From Candidatus Omnitrophota bacterium (GTDB lineage Bacteria > Omnitrophota > Gorgyraeia > Zapsychrales > JAHFFX01), in NCBI GenBank assembly GCA_023247725.1, contig JAHFFW010000020.1:1-43635 (forward strand): a stretch of DNA of 43,635 bases. The letters are read 5' to 3'. Positions 7,571 through 16,472 of this stretch are shown here, in pieces. The notes beneath the pieces are model-generated. The model was given only the letters and a program-made list of their open reading frames with translations, was not told the origin of the DNA and did not search any database. Position 1 is the stretch's first letter. The number at the start of each line of letters is the position of its first letter. Position numbers and translations under genes: made by a program.

Positions 7571-8871
7571 ATCGCTGGAAAAAGGCCCTGGGGCTTTTAT
7601 CGCTCATTTTGTTTCTGCCGTGGGGGATTGAAGCCAAATCATTGGACGAAGAATCCGAACCACCCGTCGCTATGAAGGCGCCCCAAAACCAGCGGGCGTT
7701 GACCTTAAAAGAATGTTACGATCTGGCCTTGATCCAAAGCGAGACGATCGGTCTTCAGACGGAATTGATTGAAGAAGCCCGCGCTCATTTTCTGCAGGCA
7801 ATCAATGGTTTTATGCCCACCATCAGCTATTCCTACGCCGACCGTTACCAGCACGGTCCGGGCACATCGAATTTTTCTCTGCGGGAGATTCCGGAAGAAA
7901 AGTTTGTTTTAAGCCAGCCTTTATTTGCCGGATTTAAGGAATTTGCGGCTATCACCGCCGGCCGGGCACAGCGCCGGCAAAGGGAAGAAGAACTTCATCG
8001 CGCGCGGCAATTATTATTCACGGATGTTTCGGATGCCTTTTATCTTACCCTCAGCTACGAGGAGGAAAAAGCGGCCCTCGAAAATATTCGTTCAGCGCTG
8101 GAAACAAGGATTGACGAATTGCAAAAACGCGTGGATCTGGGCAGGTCGCGGTTAAGCGAGGTCGCAAGCGCCGAGGCCAGGCTGCGTTTTGTGGAAGCGG
8201 ACTTGCAAACCTTGCTGAGCGAAGAGGAAATCGCCCGGCAGATGCTGGAGTTTTTGACCGGGAAAACGGTCACCGCCTTGGACGATTCCCCATTCCAACC
8301 AGAGGTCGTCGCAGAATCAGAATATTTAGCGAAGGCGAACGAGCGTCCGGATGTGCAGGCGGCTCGGGAAGCGCTCACCGCAGCCAAGAAATTCATCGTG
8401 GTCCAGCGAGCAGAATTCTTTCCTACGGCCGCGCTCAACGGGAATTATTACATCAAACGAGTTGGCAACGCCGCTGATGTGGATTGGGACCTCACCATCA
8501 ATGTCGATGTCCCGTTGGTTCAAGGGACGGGACCTTGGGGCAATGTGAAACTCGCCCGCTCGCAGGCCAACCAGGCCGAGTTGCAGTGGCGCAAGGCCCA
8601 GAGAACTGCTCTCTTAGAAATCCGCAACGCCTATACCCGATATACCTCGGCTCTTCTGCGCACGAAGGCCTTGGAAAAGGCGGTCACAGCCGCGGAAAAA
8701 AATCTTTCTCTGCAATCGGAAGATTATCAATTGAATTTGGTCAATAACCTCGAAGTCCTTCAGGCCTTGGAAGACGTTCAAAACCAACGAAGAGAGTATG
8801 TCCGTTCTAAAAATGCGATGAAGCAGGCGTATTGGAATCTGCAGGTCGCCACCGGGATGATCAACCCATGA
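7567..8871 (+). CDS. TolC-family outer-membrane efflux channel protein
   Basis: A 434-residue outer-membrane factor. TolC-type trimers form a beta-barrel and a long periplasmic alpha tunnel for efflux. A signal peptide (core LGLLSLILFLPWGIEA) is followed by the two structural repeats. The first ends in a long helical stretch around residues 150-250 (DVSDAFYLTLSYEEEK, LEFLTGKTV). The second begins near 258 with NERPDVQAAREALTAAKKFI and ends LEVLQALEDVQNQRREYVRSKNAMKQAYWNLQVATG, the family's closing signature. It overlaps uppP upstream and the RND pump downstream by ATGA junctions, so the three are translated as a unit. Confidence 0.92.
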   Translation: MNRWKKALGLLSLILFLPWGIEAKSLDEESEPPVAMKAPQNQRALTLKECYDLALIQSETIGLQTELIEEARAHFLQAINGFMPTISYSYADRYQHGPGTSNFSLREIPEEKFVLSQPLFAGFKEFAAITAGRAQRRQREEELHRARQLLFTDVSDAFYLTLSYEEEKAALENIRSALETRIDELQKRVDLGRSRLSEVASAEARLRFVEADLQTLLSEEEIARQMLEFLTGKTVTALDDSPFQPEVVAESEYLAKANERPDVQAAREALTAAKKFIVVQRAEFFPTAALNGNYYIKRVGNAADVDWDLTINVDVPLVQGTGPWGNVKLARSQANQAELQWRKAQRTALLEIRNAYTRYTSALLRTKALEKAVTAAEKNLSLQSEDYQLNLVNNLEVLQALEDVQNQRREYVRSKNAMKQAYWNLQVATGMINP

Positions 8872-11800
8872 CCCTTTCGGATCTTTCCATCCGCCGCCCG
8901 GTTTTTTCTTGGATGCTGATGCTCGGCCTCATTATCTTTGGAATCATTTGCATGTTCCGTCTGGGGGTCGCGCGCTTGCCGAATGTGGATTTTCCCTTCG
9001 TCAACATTCGTCTCACCTGGGAAGGCGCCTCCCCCGAGGTGATGGAATCGGATGTCGTCGATGTCGTGGAAGAAGCGATGACCAGCATTCAGGGAATCCG
9101 CGAGATCACCTCTTCGGTCCGTCAGGGCCAGGCCAACGTGACGATCGAATTGGAACTCGATAAAAATATTGACGTCGTGGTTCAAGATGTCCAGACCCGG
9201 CTCTCCCAGGCCCAGCGACAACTTCCGCGCGATTTGGATCCACCGGTTGTCACCAAAACCAATCCCGAGGATCAGCCCATCCTCTGGATCGCGGTGCGCG
9301 GCAGCGTTCCGTTGCGATTCATGATGGATTATGTTCAGAATTATTTGGAAGACCGATTTGCCACGATCAGCGGCGTGGGGGAGGTTTTCTTGGGCGGTTT
9401 CCTGGAAAGAAATTTGCGGGTCTGGATTGATGCGAAGAAACTGGATCTTTATCAGCTAACGGTCCTCGATGTCATCAATGCGATTCAACAAGGGCATTCG
9501 GAGGTTCCGGCCGGCCGTATTGAAACGCCCACCACCGAAATGAATGTCCGTTCGATGGGCGAGGCGATCAATACCGAGGAATTCGGCAATATTGTTATCC
9601 CCCTCCGGGGAGGACAGCCGGTTTACAAACCGATTTACTTAAAAGACGTCGCGACCATTGAAGATGGCCTGGCGGATTTGCGCCGTATCTCGCGGTTTAA
9701 TGGCGAGCCGGCGGTGGGGTTAGGGATCCGCAAACAACGCGGCGTCAATGAAGTGCAGGTGGCCGCTCGTGTCTTGAAACGCCTGGAAGAAATCAAAAAG
9801 GAAATTCCGCCTGGAATCCATGTGGATCTGTCGGTTGACCGAACCAAATTCACCCGGGCCGCGGTGCAGGAACTTGGATTCACCATGGGACTTTCCGCCC
9901 TGGTGACGTCCTTGGTTTGCTGGATCTTTTTAGGATCCATCAGTGCCACGCTCAATGTCTTGATCGCGATCCCGACCTCGATTCTCGGCGCTTTCATCGT
10001 CATGTACTTTCTGGGATTTACTTTAAATACCTTTACGATGATGGGGCTTTCCTTGGCCATTGGCATTGTGGTCGATGACGCGATTATGGTTTTGGAAAAC
10101 ATCGTTCGTCATCGGGAAATGGGTTTGCCCCGTCTAGAGGCAGCCCGCGTAGGCGCCAACCAGATTGCCTTTGCCGCGATGGCAACAACCCTGTCTGTTA
10201 TCGCTATCTTTCTGCCGGTGACCATGATGTCGGGCGTGATTGGAAAATTTTTTTACGAATTCGGAATCACTTTATCGATCGCGGTTGCGATCTCACTTTT
10301 GGAGGCCCTGACCTTGACGCCCATGCGCTGTTCCCAATTCCTTTCCATGGGACAGCGCCAGACATCCTTTGGCCAATTCGTCGAGCGCACCTTCAAAAGA
10401 CTTTCCATATCTTATCATGACCGATTGGCCTGGGTGCTCAATCACCGGGTATTGATTTTGCTTGCTTCTTTCGCCATCTTTGTCGGTTCTCTCTTTTTAT
10501 GGAAAACCTTGGCCAAAGAATTTATTCCACCCCAGGATCAAAGCATGTTCCTGGTCCGGCTGCAGACGCCGCCGGGTTCTTCGATCGAATTCACCGATGA
10601 GAAATTCAAGCAGGCGGAAAAGTTTATTCTGTCCCGGCCCGAAGTCAATGGCTATTTTTGCTTCATCGGAGGATTCGGCGGAGGAGAGGTCAATAGCGGC
10701 CAGATTTTTATTACCTTGAAGGAGTCGGGAAAACGTCCGGTACAGCCGCCTTATCAAAAGCCCCCGACGCAAAAGGATGTGATGAATTATTTTCGTAAGG
10801 AGTTAAGTAAGATTCCTCAGATTAAGGCCGCCATCCAGGATTTGTCCCAAAGTGGTTTATCTGCCCAACGAGGGTTTCCGGTTGAGATGACCATCTTAGG
10901 ACCGGATTGGGATCAACTGATCGAATATTCACAAGAGATTGTCAGACGGATGCAACAAACAGATTTGCTGGCTGATGTGGATACCAATTATGAATCGGGA
11001 GTCTCCGAGGTGCGGGTCATTCCGGATCGGGCAAAGGCTAGTGAACGAGGCGTTTCGATCGATGCGATTGGCCAAACCATCAATGCGCTCATCGCCGGAG
11101 AGCGGGTGGCCCGTTACACGCAGGGTGGCCGACGATATGACGTGCGCATTCGGCTGGTTCCGGAAGAACGCACGGCCGCGGAAAATATCAATGACCTCTG
11201 GGTTTGGAATAATCACGGGGAGCTTGTTCAACTGCGAGACGTCATGACCCTGACCCAAAAACAGACGGTGCAATCGATTACCCGTTCCAATCGGGAACGG
11301 GCGATCCAGGTTCGTGCCAATGTCGCCAGCGGAAAATCCCAGGCCGATGCCCTCGAGACAACCCGTCGGATCGTTCAAGAAGTGTTGCCGGCAGGCTACC
11401 GGCTGGAATCCGGAGGCAACACCAAAACTTTCCAAGAATCCTTCAGCGGTTTGTGGTTTGTTCTCTGGCTGGGCATTCTCGTTGCCTACATGGTGTTGGC
11501 TTCTCAATTCAATAGTTTCAAAGATCCGCTGACGATTTTGTTGGCGCTTCCTTTTAGTATCACCGGCGCTTTATTGGCCTTAAAAATTGCCAACCAGTCG
11601 ATCAACATTTACAGTTTTATCGGCATTGTGCTCTTGATGGGAATCGTGAAGAAAAATTCTATCCTCTTGGTCGAGTTCACGAATCAAATCAAGGAGCAGG
11701 GAAAATCGGTCAAAGAATCCCTTTTAGTGGCTTGTCCCATTCGTTTGCGTCCGATTTTGATGACGTCGTTAGCCACGGTGGCGGCGGCCATCCCGCCGGC

Positions 11801-11930
11801 CCTGGCGTGGGGGCCTGGGTCCGAGGTCCTCATCCCGATGGCGGCGGCGGTCATTGGCGGTGTCATCGTATCGACGTTCTTCACTCTTTTTATTATTCCG
11901 TGTGTTTATAGTTTGATCAGCCTCAGATAA
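8868..11930 (+). CDS. RND-family multidrug efflux pump, inner-membrane permease
   Basis: A 1020-residue proton-driven RND transporter of the AcrB/HAE-1 type. The N-terminus (LSIRRPVFSWMLMLGLIIFG) is typical. TM4 carries the proton-relay Asp pair at residues 403-404 (IGIVVDDAIMVLENI), and the TM10 Lys lies in LLMGIVKKNSILLVEF. Two large periplasmic loops follow TM1 and TM7, as in AcrB. Length and motif order fit a full functional pump. The gene overlaps the TolC-like gene by ATGA. No membrane-fusion (HlyD/AcrA) adaptor gene lies beside it or elsewhere in the window, although such pumps normally need one. The automatic start at 8832 is rejected for ATG 8868. Confidence 0.96.
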   Translation: MTLSDLSIRRPVFSWMLMLGLIIFGIICMFRLGVARLPNVDFPFVNIRLTWEGASPEVMESDVVDVVEEAMTSIQGIREITSSVRQGQANVTIELELDKNIDVVVQDVQTRLSQAQRQLPRDLDPPVVTKTNPEDQPILWIAVRGSVPLRFMMDYVQNYLEDRFATISGVGEVFLGGFLERNLRVWIDAKKLDLYQLTVLDVINAIQQGHSEVPAGRIETPTTEMNVRSMGEAINTEEFGNIVIPLRGGQPVYKPIYLKDVATIEDGLADLRRISRFNGEPAVGLGIRKQRGVNEVQVAARVLKRLEEIKKEIPPGIHVDLSVDRTKFTRAAVQELGFTMGLSALVTSLVCWIFLGSISATLNVLIAIPTSILGAFIVMYFLGFTLNTFTMMGLSLAIGIVVDDAIMVLENIVRHREMGLPRLEAARVGANQIAFAAMATTLSVIAIFLPVTMMSGVIGKFFYEFGITLSIAVAISLLEALTLTPMRCSQFLSMGQRQTSFGQFVERTFKRLSISYHDRLAWVLNHRVLILLASFAIFVGSLFLWKTLAKEFIPPQDQSMFLVRLQTPPGSSIEFTDEKFKQAEKFILSRPEVNGYFCFIGGFGGGEVNSGQIFITLKESGKRPVQPPYQKPPTQKDVMNYFRKELSKIPQIKAAIQDLSQSGLSAQRGFPVEMTILGPDWDQLIEYSQEIVRRMQQTDLLADVDTNYESGVSEVRVIPDRAKASERGVSIDAIGQTINALIAGERVARYTQGGRRYDVRIRLVPEERTAAENINDLWVWNNHGELVQLRDVMTLTQKQTVQSITRSNRERAIQVRANVASGKSQADALETTRRIVQEVLPAGYRLESGGNTKTFQESFSGLWFVLWLGILVAYMVLASQFNSFKDPLTILLALPFSITGALLALKIANQSINIYSFIGIVLLMGIVKKNSILLVEFTNQIKEQGKSVKESLLVACPIRLRPILMTSLATVAAAIPPALAWGPGSEVLIPMAAAVIGGVIVSTFFTLFIIPCVYSLISLR

Positions 11931-11965
11931 AAAAGGTCGACTCTTTGAGAAGAATCGATTTTGCA

Positions 11966-11994
11966 TTGATGGATAGAACCGCGAACGGTATAAT
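11966..11994 (+). promoter_or_regulatory. Promoter for the double-receiver gene
   Basis: TTGATG (11966-11971), an exact 17-base spacer and a perfect TATAAT (11989-11994). It lies 35 bases before the response-regulator ATG and its ribosome site (AAAGGACC). Confidence 0.7.
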
Positions 11995-12029
11995 ACCAAC
12001 ACGATATTTTCCATCTAGAAAGGACCTCC

Positions 12030-12779
12030 ATGTCGAAACGAATATTGATTATTGAGGAGAAGGAGGGCTATAGTCAAGGTCTTCTGCCGGCCCTTAATGA
12101 ACACGGTTACCTGGCCTTAACGGTCAATGATCCTGTAACCGGTATCCGCCAGGCCGAGGAGTTCAAACCCGACTTAGTGATCATTGATTTGGTTCATCCT
12201 AGTGATTCAGGCTTTGCTATCGTCGAACGATTGAAGCTTTCTGAGGAAACCCGACCGATTCCGATTATTGTGGTGAGCGGGTCTGGTTTTCCGGAGGACA
12301 AAAAGCGGATTTCTCAAGTGGGGGTTGTTGCGTTTATTGAACGGCCTACCGACAACAAATTTATCTTGGAAGCGATCCGCAAGGTTTTCCATGGAAAAAA
12401 ATCGGCCGCCAAAATCGTGGTTGTCGATGATGATCCTATATTAGTCCGGCTGCTTCAGGCGCGCCTGAGTGCGAATGGGTTTGAGGTCATCCCCATCACG
12501 AACAGCGAGGAGGCCCTCAAAACGATTGCCACCGAAGATCCCGATTTGGTCATTACCGATATCATTATGCCGAATGTTTCCGGTTGGAAAATCACCCAAG
12601 AGCTCAAAAGCAACGAGGCCTTGAAGAACATCCCGGTTATTCTTTTAAGTTCACTCATCGAAAAAGAAGGCAAGGCGGAACGTCACGAGGTGGGCGACTA
12701 TTTTCTCTCGAAGCCCGTCATGGTGGAAAAATTGATCGCGAAGATCAATGACATGCTCAAGACAAAACCATCCACTTAA
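12030..12779 (+). CDS. Orphan protein with two tandem receiver (REC) domains
   Basis: A 249-residue cytoplasmic signalling protein made of two response-regulator receiver domains and no output domain. REC1 (about 3-120) has the acidic pocket changed to Glu-Glu (IIEEKEG). It keeps the acceptor-type Asp (VIIDLVHPSDSG) but lacks the conserved Lys (ERP in place of KP). REC2 (about 127-245) has the full set: VVDDDP, the acceptor Asp in DLVITDIIMPNVSGW, Ser in LSSL and Lys in LSKP. REC2 is therefore probably phosphorylated while REC1 may be a binding or dimerisation module. No histidine kinase is nearby. The gene has its own strong promoter. Confidence 0.9.
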   Translation: MSKRILIIEEKEGYSQGLLPALNEHGYLALTVNDPVTGIRQAEEFKPDLVIIDLVHPSDSGFAIVERLKLSEETRPIPIIVVSGSGFPEDKKRISQVGVVAFIERPTDNKFILEAIRKVFHGKKSAAKIVVVDDDPILVRLLQARLSANGFEVIPITNSEEALKTIATEDPDLVITDIIMPNVSGWKITQELKSNEALKNIPVILLSSLIEKEGKAERHEVGDYFLSKPVMVEKLIAKINDMLKTKPST

Positions 12780-12785
12780 ATTCCA

Positions 12786-12906
12786 TTTTTACTGGTCTTT
12801 TCCCATCCAAAAGCAGAGTGGAAGCCAGTATTAGACCTTTCTTTTCTTCGGGAAAAGGCAGTATTGACTTCCATAGCAATGCTTTTAATGGAAGAAAGGT
12901 CAATAA
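12786..12906. repeat. 121-bp palindromic element, copy A (intergenic)
   Basis: A 121-base sequence that matches 21303-21423 base for base except at four positions, with no gaps. Each copy is a long imperfect palindrome. CCTTTTCCC and TGGAAG-CAGTATT blocks of the left half reappear reverse-complemented in the right half (GGGAAAAGGCAGTA, AGAAAGGTCAATA), around a centre near TCTTCGG. This copy lies between the double-receiver gene and a secreted-protein gene. Its right end forms the leader of the latter, and an open frame runs into it. Confidence 0.92.
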
Positions 12907-12914
12907 GTCAAGGA

Positions 12915-13610
12915 ATGCGAAATAAAATTTTTTACCATAGTTCATCATTTTTTTTAAAGATGACATTCCTTGTGCTGGGGGTTCTGTTTTCGTGCATGGG
13001 GCTAGCCTTTGGCACCGATCAAAAGCCGACGGAGATCTCTCTGCAAGAGCTGCAACAGAAATATGTCCCGCAAGAAACTCCACTCGATTCATTTCATTTG
13101 GAATTGGACATGATGCGACAAGAGATGTATGCCTACGATGTGCCTTTATTCGACCCGATCTGGCGGAAAAAAGATTCCCAGGTTCATCATTCTTCCCAAT
13201 TTAAAATAACGGCTCAGGAAGTCGATCAACCCTTGTCCACGCTGAGCAAAGCCGACCGAGCGATTCTTTATTATCCCCCAACTTCCAATCTGGCACCGGT
13301 TTTCCTTTTTCATAATGAGCAAGGCTGGGTCCTGGACCGAACCAGCATGCAAAATAGCATTGTCTTCGTTGGGCTCCGTTGGGTCGTTTTGGAAAATGAC
13401 AATCCTTATCTTCCGCTGCTTTTTGACGTTTACGATTTGGAGCGGACGATGGTGGCGGAAAGAATGAGCGGTTATCGCCTTCGCGTAAGTAAACCAAGTC
13501 CCTTACACTCCTTCTATGGAACAATGCACCGGCGTTGGCAAGACACTGAGGCGCGCGATGATCAGTTCCCACCGAAAGAACCTCCAGCAAGCAAAACGAG
13601 GGAAGAATGA
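12915..13610 (+). CDS. Secreted protein of unknown function
   Basis: A 231-residue protein I do not recognise. A signal peptide is visible (FFLKMTFLVLGVLFSCMGLAFG), with a Cys that could make it a lipoprotein, although a clear lipobox is missing. The mature part is soluble, rich in Tyr, Asp and Pro, with no catalytic motif. The frame is open to 12864, but that part is encoded by repeat copy A, so ATG 12915 is chosen; ATG 12960 is an alternative. Its stop overlaps the AsmA-like gene start (ATGA), so the two periplasmic proteins are probably made together. Confidence 0.62.
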   Translation: MRNKIFYHSSSFFLKMTFLVLGVLFSCMGLAFGTDQKPTEISLQELQQKYVPQETPLDSFHLELDMMRQEMYAYDVPLFDPIWRKKDSQVHHSSQFKITAQEVDQPLSTLSKADRAILYYPPTSNLAPVFLFHNEQGWVLDRTSMQNSIVFVGLRWVVLENDNPYLPLLFDVYDLERTMVAERMSGYRLRVSKPSPLHSFYGTMHRRWQDTEARDDQFPPKEPPASKTREE

Positions 13611-14572
13611 AAAAAATTTTGACCGTATTCGGGATTATCCTGGCGGTCTTGCTGGTGCTGGGATTTTTAAAAGACCAGCTCATCAAGACGGCGGTCACTA
13701 CGGTTTTTTCCCGTATGACCGGTGCGCCCTTGAAGATCGATCATCTGAGTTTAGGGATCTTTAGCCAGTCCATTAAAATCGAGGGATTGCGGCTTTATAA
13801 TCCTCCCGGATTTCCGTCGGAAGTGATGCTGGATGCCCCTTTGATCTTTGCCCAAATGGAGGTCCCGGCCCTGCTGAAAAATCAGATTCATCTGTTTTCC
13901 CTGGATATCAAACTGAAGGAAATGGTCATTATCGAGAATAAAGAGGGCAAGCTCAATGTGGATTCACTCAAGGTGGTCGAATCCCAAAAAAAAGAAGGCA
14001 CCCCCGGACCGGAAAAGCCCTCCAAGGCCAGGCCCTCGTTCTTAATTGACGTGGCCAGGTTTGATTTAGGCCGCGTGGTGCACAAGCGTTACAAGTCCGG
14101 GGAGCAATACACCACCGAGGCCTTTGACTTGAATGTCAAAAACAAGGTTTATAAAAATATCACGAGTCCCGAACAGCTGGTTTTGCTGATTTTGGTTGAA
14201 CATCTCAAAAGAACGGCCATCAAGAATGCCGCGATCTATGGCGCAGCGAACCTGGTGGGCGTTGCTTTTCTTCCGGCGGGTGTGGCGGCCGCCTTCCTGG
14301 GGGAGGCCAATGCCTCGGCGGATTTCAATGTCAGTTTTGACAAAGCTTATCAAACCAGTCTCCAATTCTTGTCGAAATCAGGTAAGATTCTGACCGAAGA
14401 CCGCCAGCAAGGGTTGATCAAGGCCAAATATGAAGGCTATGATATTGTTGTGCGGGTTGTGACCAACCCCGATCAATCCACCAAAATCGATGTCCAAGCG
14501 AAAAAGATGCTTCTTCCCAAGGCCCAAATTGCCGGAGGGATCTTGCATGAAATTTCCCGCCAATTGCCGTAA
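13607..14572 (+). CDS. AsmA-like membrane-anchored periplasmic protein
   Basis: A 321-residue protein with one N-terminal membrane helix (ILTVFGIILAVLLVLGFL). The start resembles AsmA/DUF748 proteins: a region with TGAPLKIDHLSLGIFSQSIKI then GLRLYNPPGF. A Lys/Pro-rich linker (about residues 127-145) follows. The C-terminal 80 residues (SADFNVSFDKAYQTSLQFL to STKIDVQAKK) look like the small DUF3568-type fold found in some PVC lipoproteins; this is a tentative match by eye. AsmA-like proteins act in envelope lipid traffic. Here the protein is much shorter than classical AsmA. It is translationally coupled to the secreted protein upstream. Confidence 0.62.
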   Translation: MKKILTVFGIILAVLLVLGFLKDQLIKTAVTTVFSRMTGAPLKIDHLSLGIFSQSIKIEGLRLYNPPGFPSEVMLDAPLIFAQMEVPALLKNQIHLFSLDIKLKEMVIIENKEGKLNVDSLKVVESQKKEGTPGPEKPSKARPSFLIDVARFDLGRVVHKRYKSGEQYTTEAFDLNVKNKVYKNITSPEQLVLLILVEHLKRTAIKNAAIYGAANLVGVAFLPAGVAAAFLGEANASADFNVSFDKAYQTSLQFLSKSGKILTEDRQQGLIKAKYEGYDIVVRVVTNPDQSTKIDVQAKKMLLPKAQIAGGILHEISRQLP

Positions 14573-14613
14573 ACCTCTTTTTGCTTTATCGTTTCGCAGG
14601 GATTGCCCGGGCC

Positions 14614-15129
14614 ATGTTTGACCCCCCCATGCCCAATCGGCCCTCACTTTTTCAACGAAGTAAAAATTTTTTCTTGGACCTTTGGCAGAAGTTATCAAGG
14701 ATTGACGATACGCCGGAAAAAATCGCCGCCGGATTTGGTTTGGGTGTCTTTGCCGGTATTTTGCCAGGCATTGGTCCGGTCGCTGCCACCCTCATGGCGA
14801 TCCTTTTGAGAGTCAACAAAATTGCCGCATTCTTTGGAGCCTTGTTGACGAATACCTGGCTTAGTTTTATCACCCTTATCTTGTCGATCAAAATTGGTTC
14901 CCTGTTAACCGGCTCGGATTGGCAGAGGGTCTATGCCCATTTCAAAGATTTATTTAAGGATTTCCATTTTAAAAAATTATGGGATACCTCGATTGATGAA
15001 GTCCTTGTTCCAACAGCCATTGGTTTTTTCATTGTGGGTTTAACGGCAGGGCTCTTGTCTGCCCTGGGGGTTTTATTTTTTTTGAAACAGTATAAGAAAA
15101 AAACCTCTTCGACTCCTTCATCGGAATAG
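14614..15129 (+). CDS. DUF2062 membrane protein
   Basis: A 171-residue membrane protein. The DUF2062 pattern is visible: a basic N-terminus, then TPEKIAAGFGLGVFAGILPGIGP and LLRVNKIAAFFGALLTNTW, a soluble insert (about residues 105-130) and a last helix pair (VPTAIGFFIVGLTAGLLSALGVLFFL). The function of the family is not known; members occur beside lipid and glycosylation genes. The start is uncertain: TTG 14581, ATG 14614 and ATG 14629 share the frame, and 14614 has the best upstream purine run. It follows the AsmA-like gene closely and is probably in the same operon. Confidence 0.72.
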   Translation: MFDPPMPNRPSLFQRSKNFFLDLWQKLSRIDDTPEKIAAGFGLGVFAGILPGIGPVAATLMAILLRVNKIAAFFGALLTNTWLSFITLILSIKIGSLLTGSDWQRVYAHFKDLFKDFHFKKLWDTSIDEVLVPTAIGFFIVGLTAGLLSALGVLFFLKQYKKKTSSTPSSE

Positions 15130-15228
15130 CTCCCCGCCCTTTAAGGCCAGCGTATAAGTATTTTTCTTTGAATAGGATAAAACTTAAAGCCTATTTGATT
15201 TAAATAATGCACTGGTCAATCTTTATTA

Positions 15229-15257
15229 TTTACATTTAGGGGTTCTTTTGCTAGAGT
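15229..15257 (+). promoter_or_regulatory. Candidate promoter for the alpha-glucan operon
   Basis: TTTACA (15229-15234), a 17-base spacer and TAGAGT (15252-15257) in an A/T-rich gap of 173 bases. It lies 45 bases before the GT4 gene and is the only good match in the gap. Confidence 0.45.
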
Positions 15258-15302
15258 AGTGCCGCATTTTTCTTTGTGGCTCGCCCCTTTTAAAAAAATT
15301 TT

Positions 15303-16463
15303 ATGCGAATTGCCATTTTTGCCTGGGAATCTATCCATTCGATTAGCGTCGGCGGTATTGCCATCCATGTGACGGAATTGGCCTGCGCCTTGGAGCGCAA
15401 GGGCCAGGAGGTGCATGTTTTTACCCGAATGGGTCGAGAGGACCATCCGGCCTATGAGCGGATCCACGGAGTTCATTACCACCGCTGCCCATATGCCTCT
15501 TCCCAGAATTTCATCGAAGAAGTCCATAACATGTGCCGGTCTCTGGTGAATGCCTTTTTTGCGACGGAGAATTACATTGGCCCCTTTGATGTCATCCATG
15601 CCCATGACTGGCTGACTTCCAATGCCGTTCTCTGGATCAAACAGGTGCAATCTATTCGAACTATTTTTACGATTCATTCCACGGAATATGGCCGGTGCGG
15701 GAATAATTTCTGGGAAGGTCAGTCCGCTGTGATTCGCCAACAGGAACGGCAGGCCACACAGGGTGTGGATAAGGTGATCGCGGTGTCCAAAGCTTTAAGG
15801 AATGAAATCAACTGGATGTACAACACTCCAGAGGAAAAAACCTCTGTCGTTTATAACGGGGTTAATCCATGGACCTATGGAGGGTGGGTCGATGCGGGAG
15901 CGATCCGGCGCTTGTATGGCATTGGTCCTATGGATCCGACGATTTTATTTGTGGGACGCATGGTTTATCAAAAAGGCCCGGATCTTTTGGTGGAGGCCAT
16001 TCCCTGCATCTTGCGGTATTATAACAACGCCAAGTTCGTTTTTGTCGGCGAAGGCGGGATGCGTTGGAGTGTGCAAGACCGCGCCCGGGAAATTGGCGTT
16101 GAGGATGCCTGCCGATTCCTGGGCTGGCAGGATGGCTGGAGATTGACGGATCTTTACAAATCAGTGGATGTGGTTTGCGTTCCGAGTCGCAATGAACCCT
16201 TTGGCATTGTGATTCTGGAGGCCTGGAGCTCGGGAAAGCCTGTCGTCACGACTTCCGTCGGTGGCCCGAATGAAATCGTCTGGCACGATGTCACCGGCCT
16301 TAAAATCAATCCCCATCCAGAATCGGTGGCATGGGGGATTGGCACATGCCTCGAGGATTTTGATCATTGCCAGTGGATGGGGGCCAATGGCCGAACCGCC
16401 GTGGAAACCGCCTTTTCTTGGGATGTGATTGCTGATCACGTTTTAGATGTTTATACAACGTAG
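15303..16463 (+). CDS. GT4 glycosyltransferase, probable alpha-glucan (glycogen-type) synthase
   Basis: A 386-residue GT-B glycosyltransferase. Its N-terminus (GGIAIHVTELACAL, DVIHAHDWLTSNA) is of the glycogen-synthase-like GT4 type. The C-terminal donor domain has VGRMVYQKGPDLLVEA and the EX7E motif at E298 and E306 (NEPFGIVILEAW), followed by TSVGGPNEIV. Such enzymes elongate alpha-1,4-glucan from a nucleotide sugar. Two GH57 enzymes, one a branching enzyme, and a DUF4912 protein follow with gaps of 9 and 34 bases and an overlap, strongly suggesting an intracellular storage-glucan pathway. A trehalose- or sucrose-type GT4 activity cannot be excluded. Confidence 0.9.
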   Translation: MRIAIFAWESIHSISVGGIAIHVTELACALERKGQEVHVFTRMGREDHPAYERIHGVHYHRCPYASSQNFIEEVHNMCRSLVNAFFATENYIGPFDVIHAHDWLTSNAVLWIKQVQSIRTIFTIHSTEYGRCGNNFWEGQSAVIRQQERQATQGVDKVIAVSKALRNEINWMYNTPEEKTSVVYNGVNPWTYGGWVDAGAIRRLYGIGPMDPTILFVGRMVYQKGPDLLVEAIPCILRYYNNAKFVFVGEGGMRWSVQDRAREIGVEDACRFLGWQDGWRLTDLYKSVDVVCVPSRNEPFGIVILEAWSSGKPVVTTSVGGPNEIVWHDVTGLKINPHPESVAWGIGTCLEDFDHCQWMGANGRTAVETAFSWDVIADHVLDVYTT

Positions 16464-16472
16464 GCAAAATTT

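Noticed and set aside
12868-12895. TTGACT plus TAATGG inside repeat copy A as a promoter
   Set aside because: The spacer is 16 bases and the second box is poor; part of the match is forced by the palindrome.
12757-13092. Reverse-strand 111-residue frame through repeat copy A
   Set aside because: Same cause as at copy B: the repeat keeps several frames open, but flanking parts are antisense to real genes.
14581-14613. TTG start for the DUF2062 protein
   Set aside because: The added residues are not family-like and no ribosome site precedes the TTG; ATG 14614 is preferred, though not certain.
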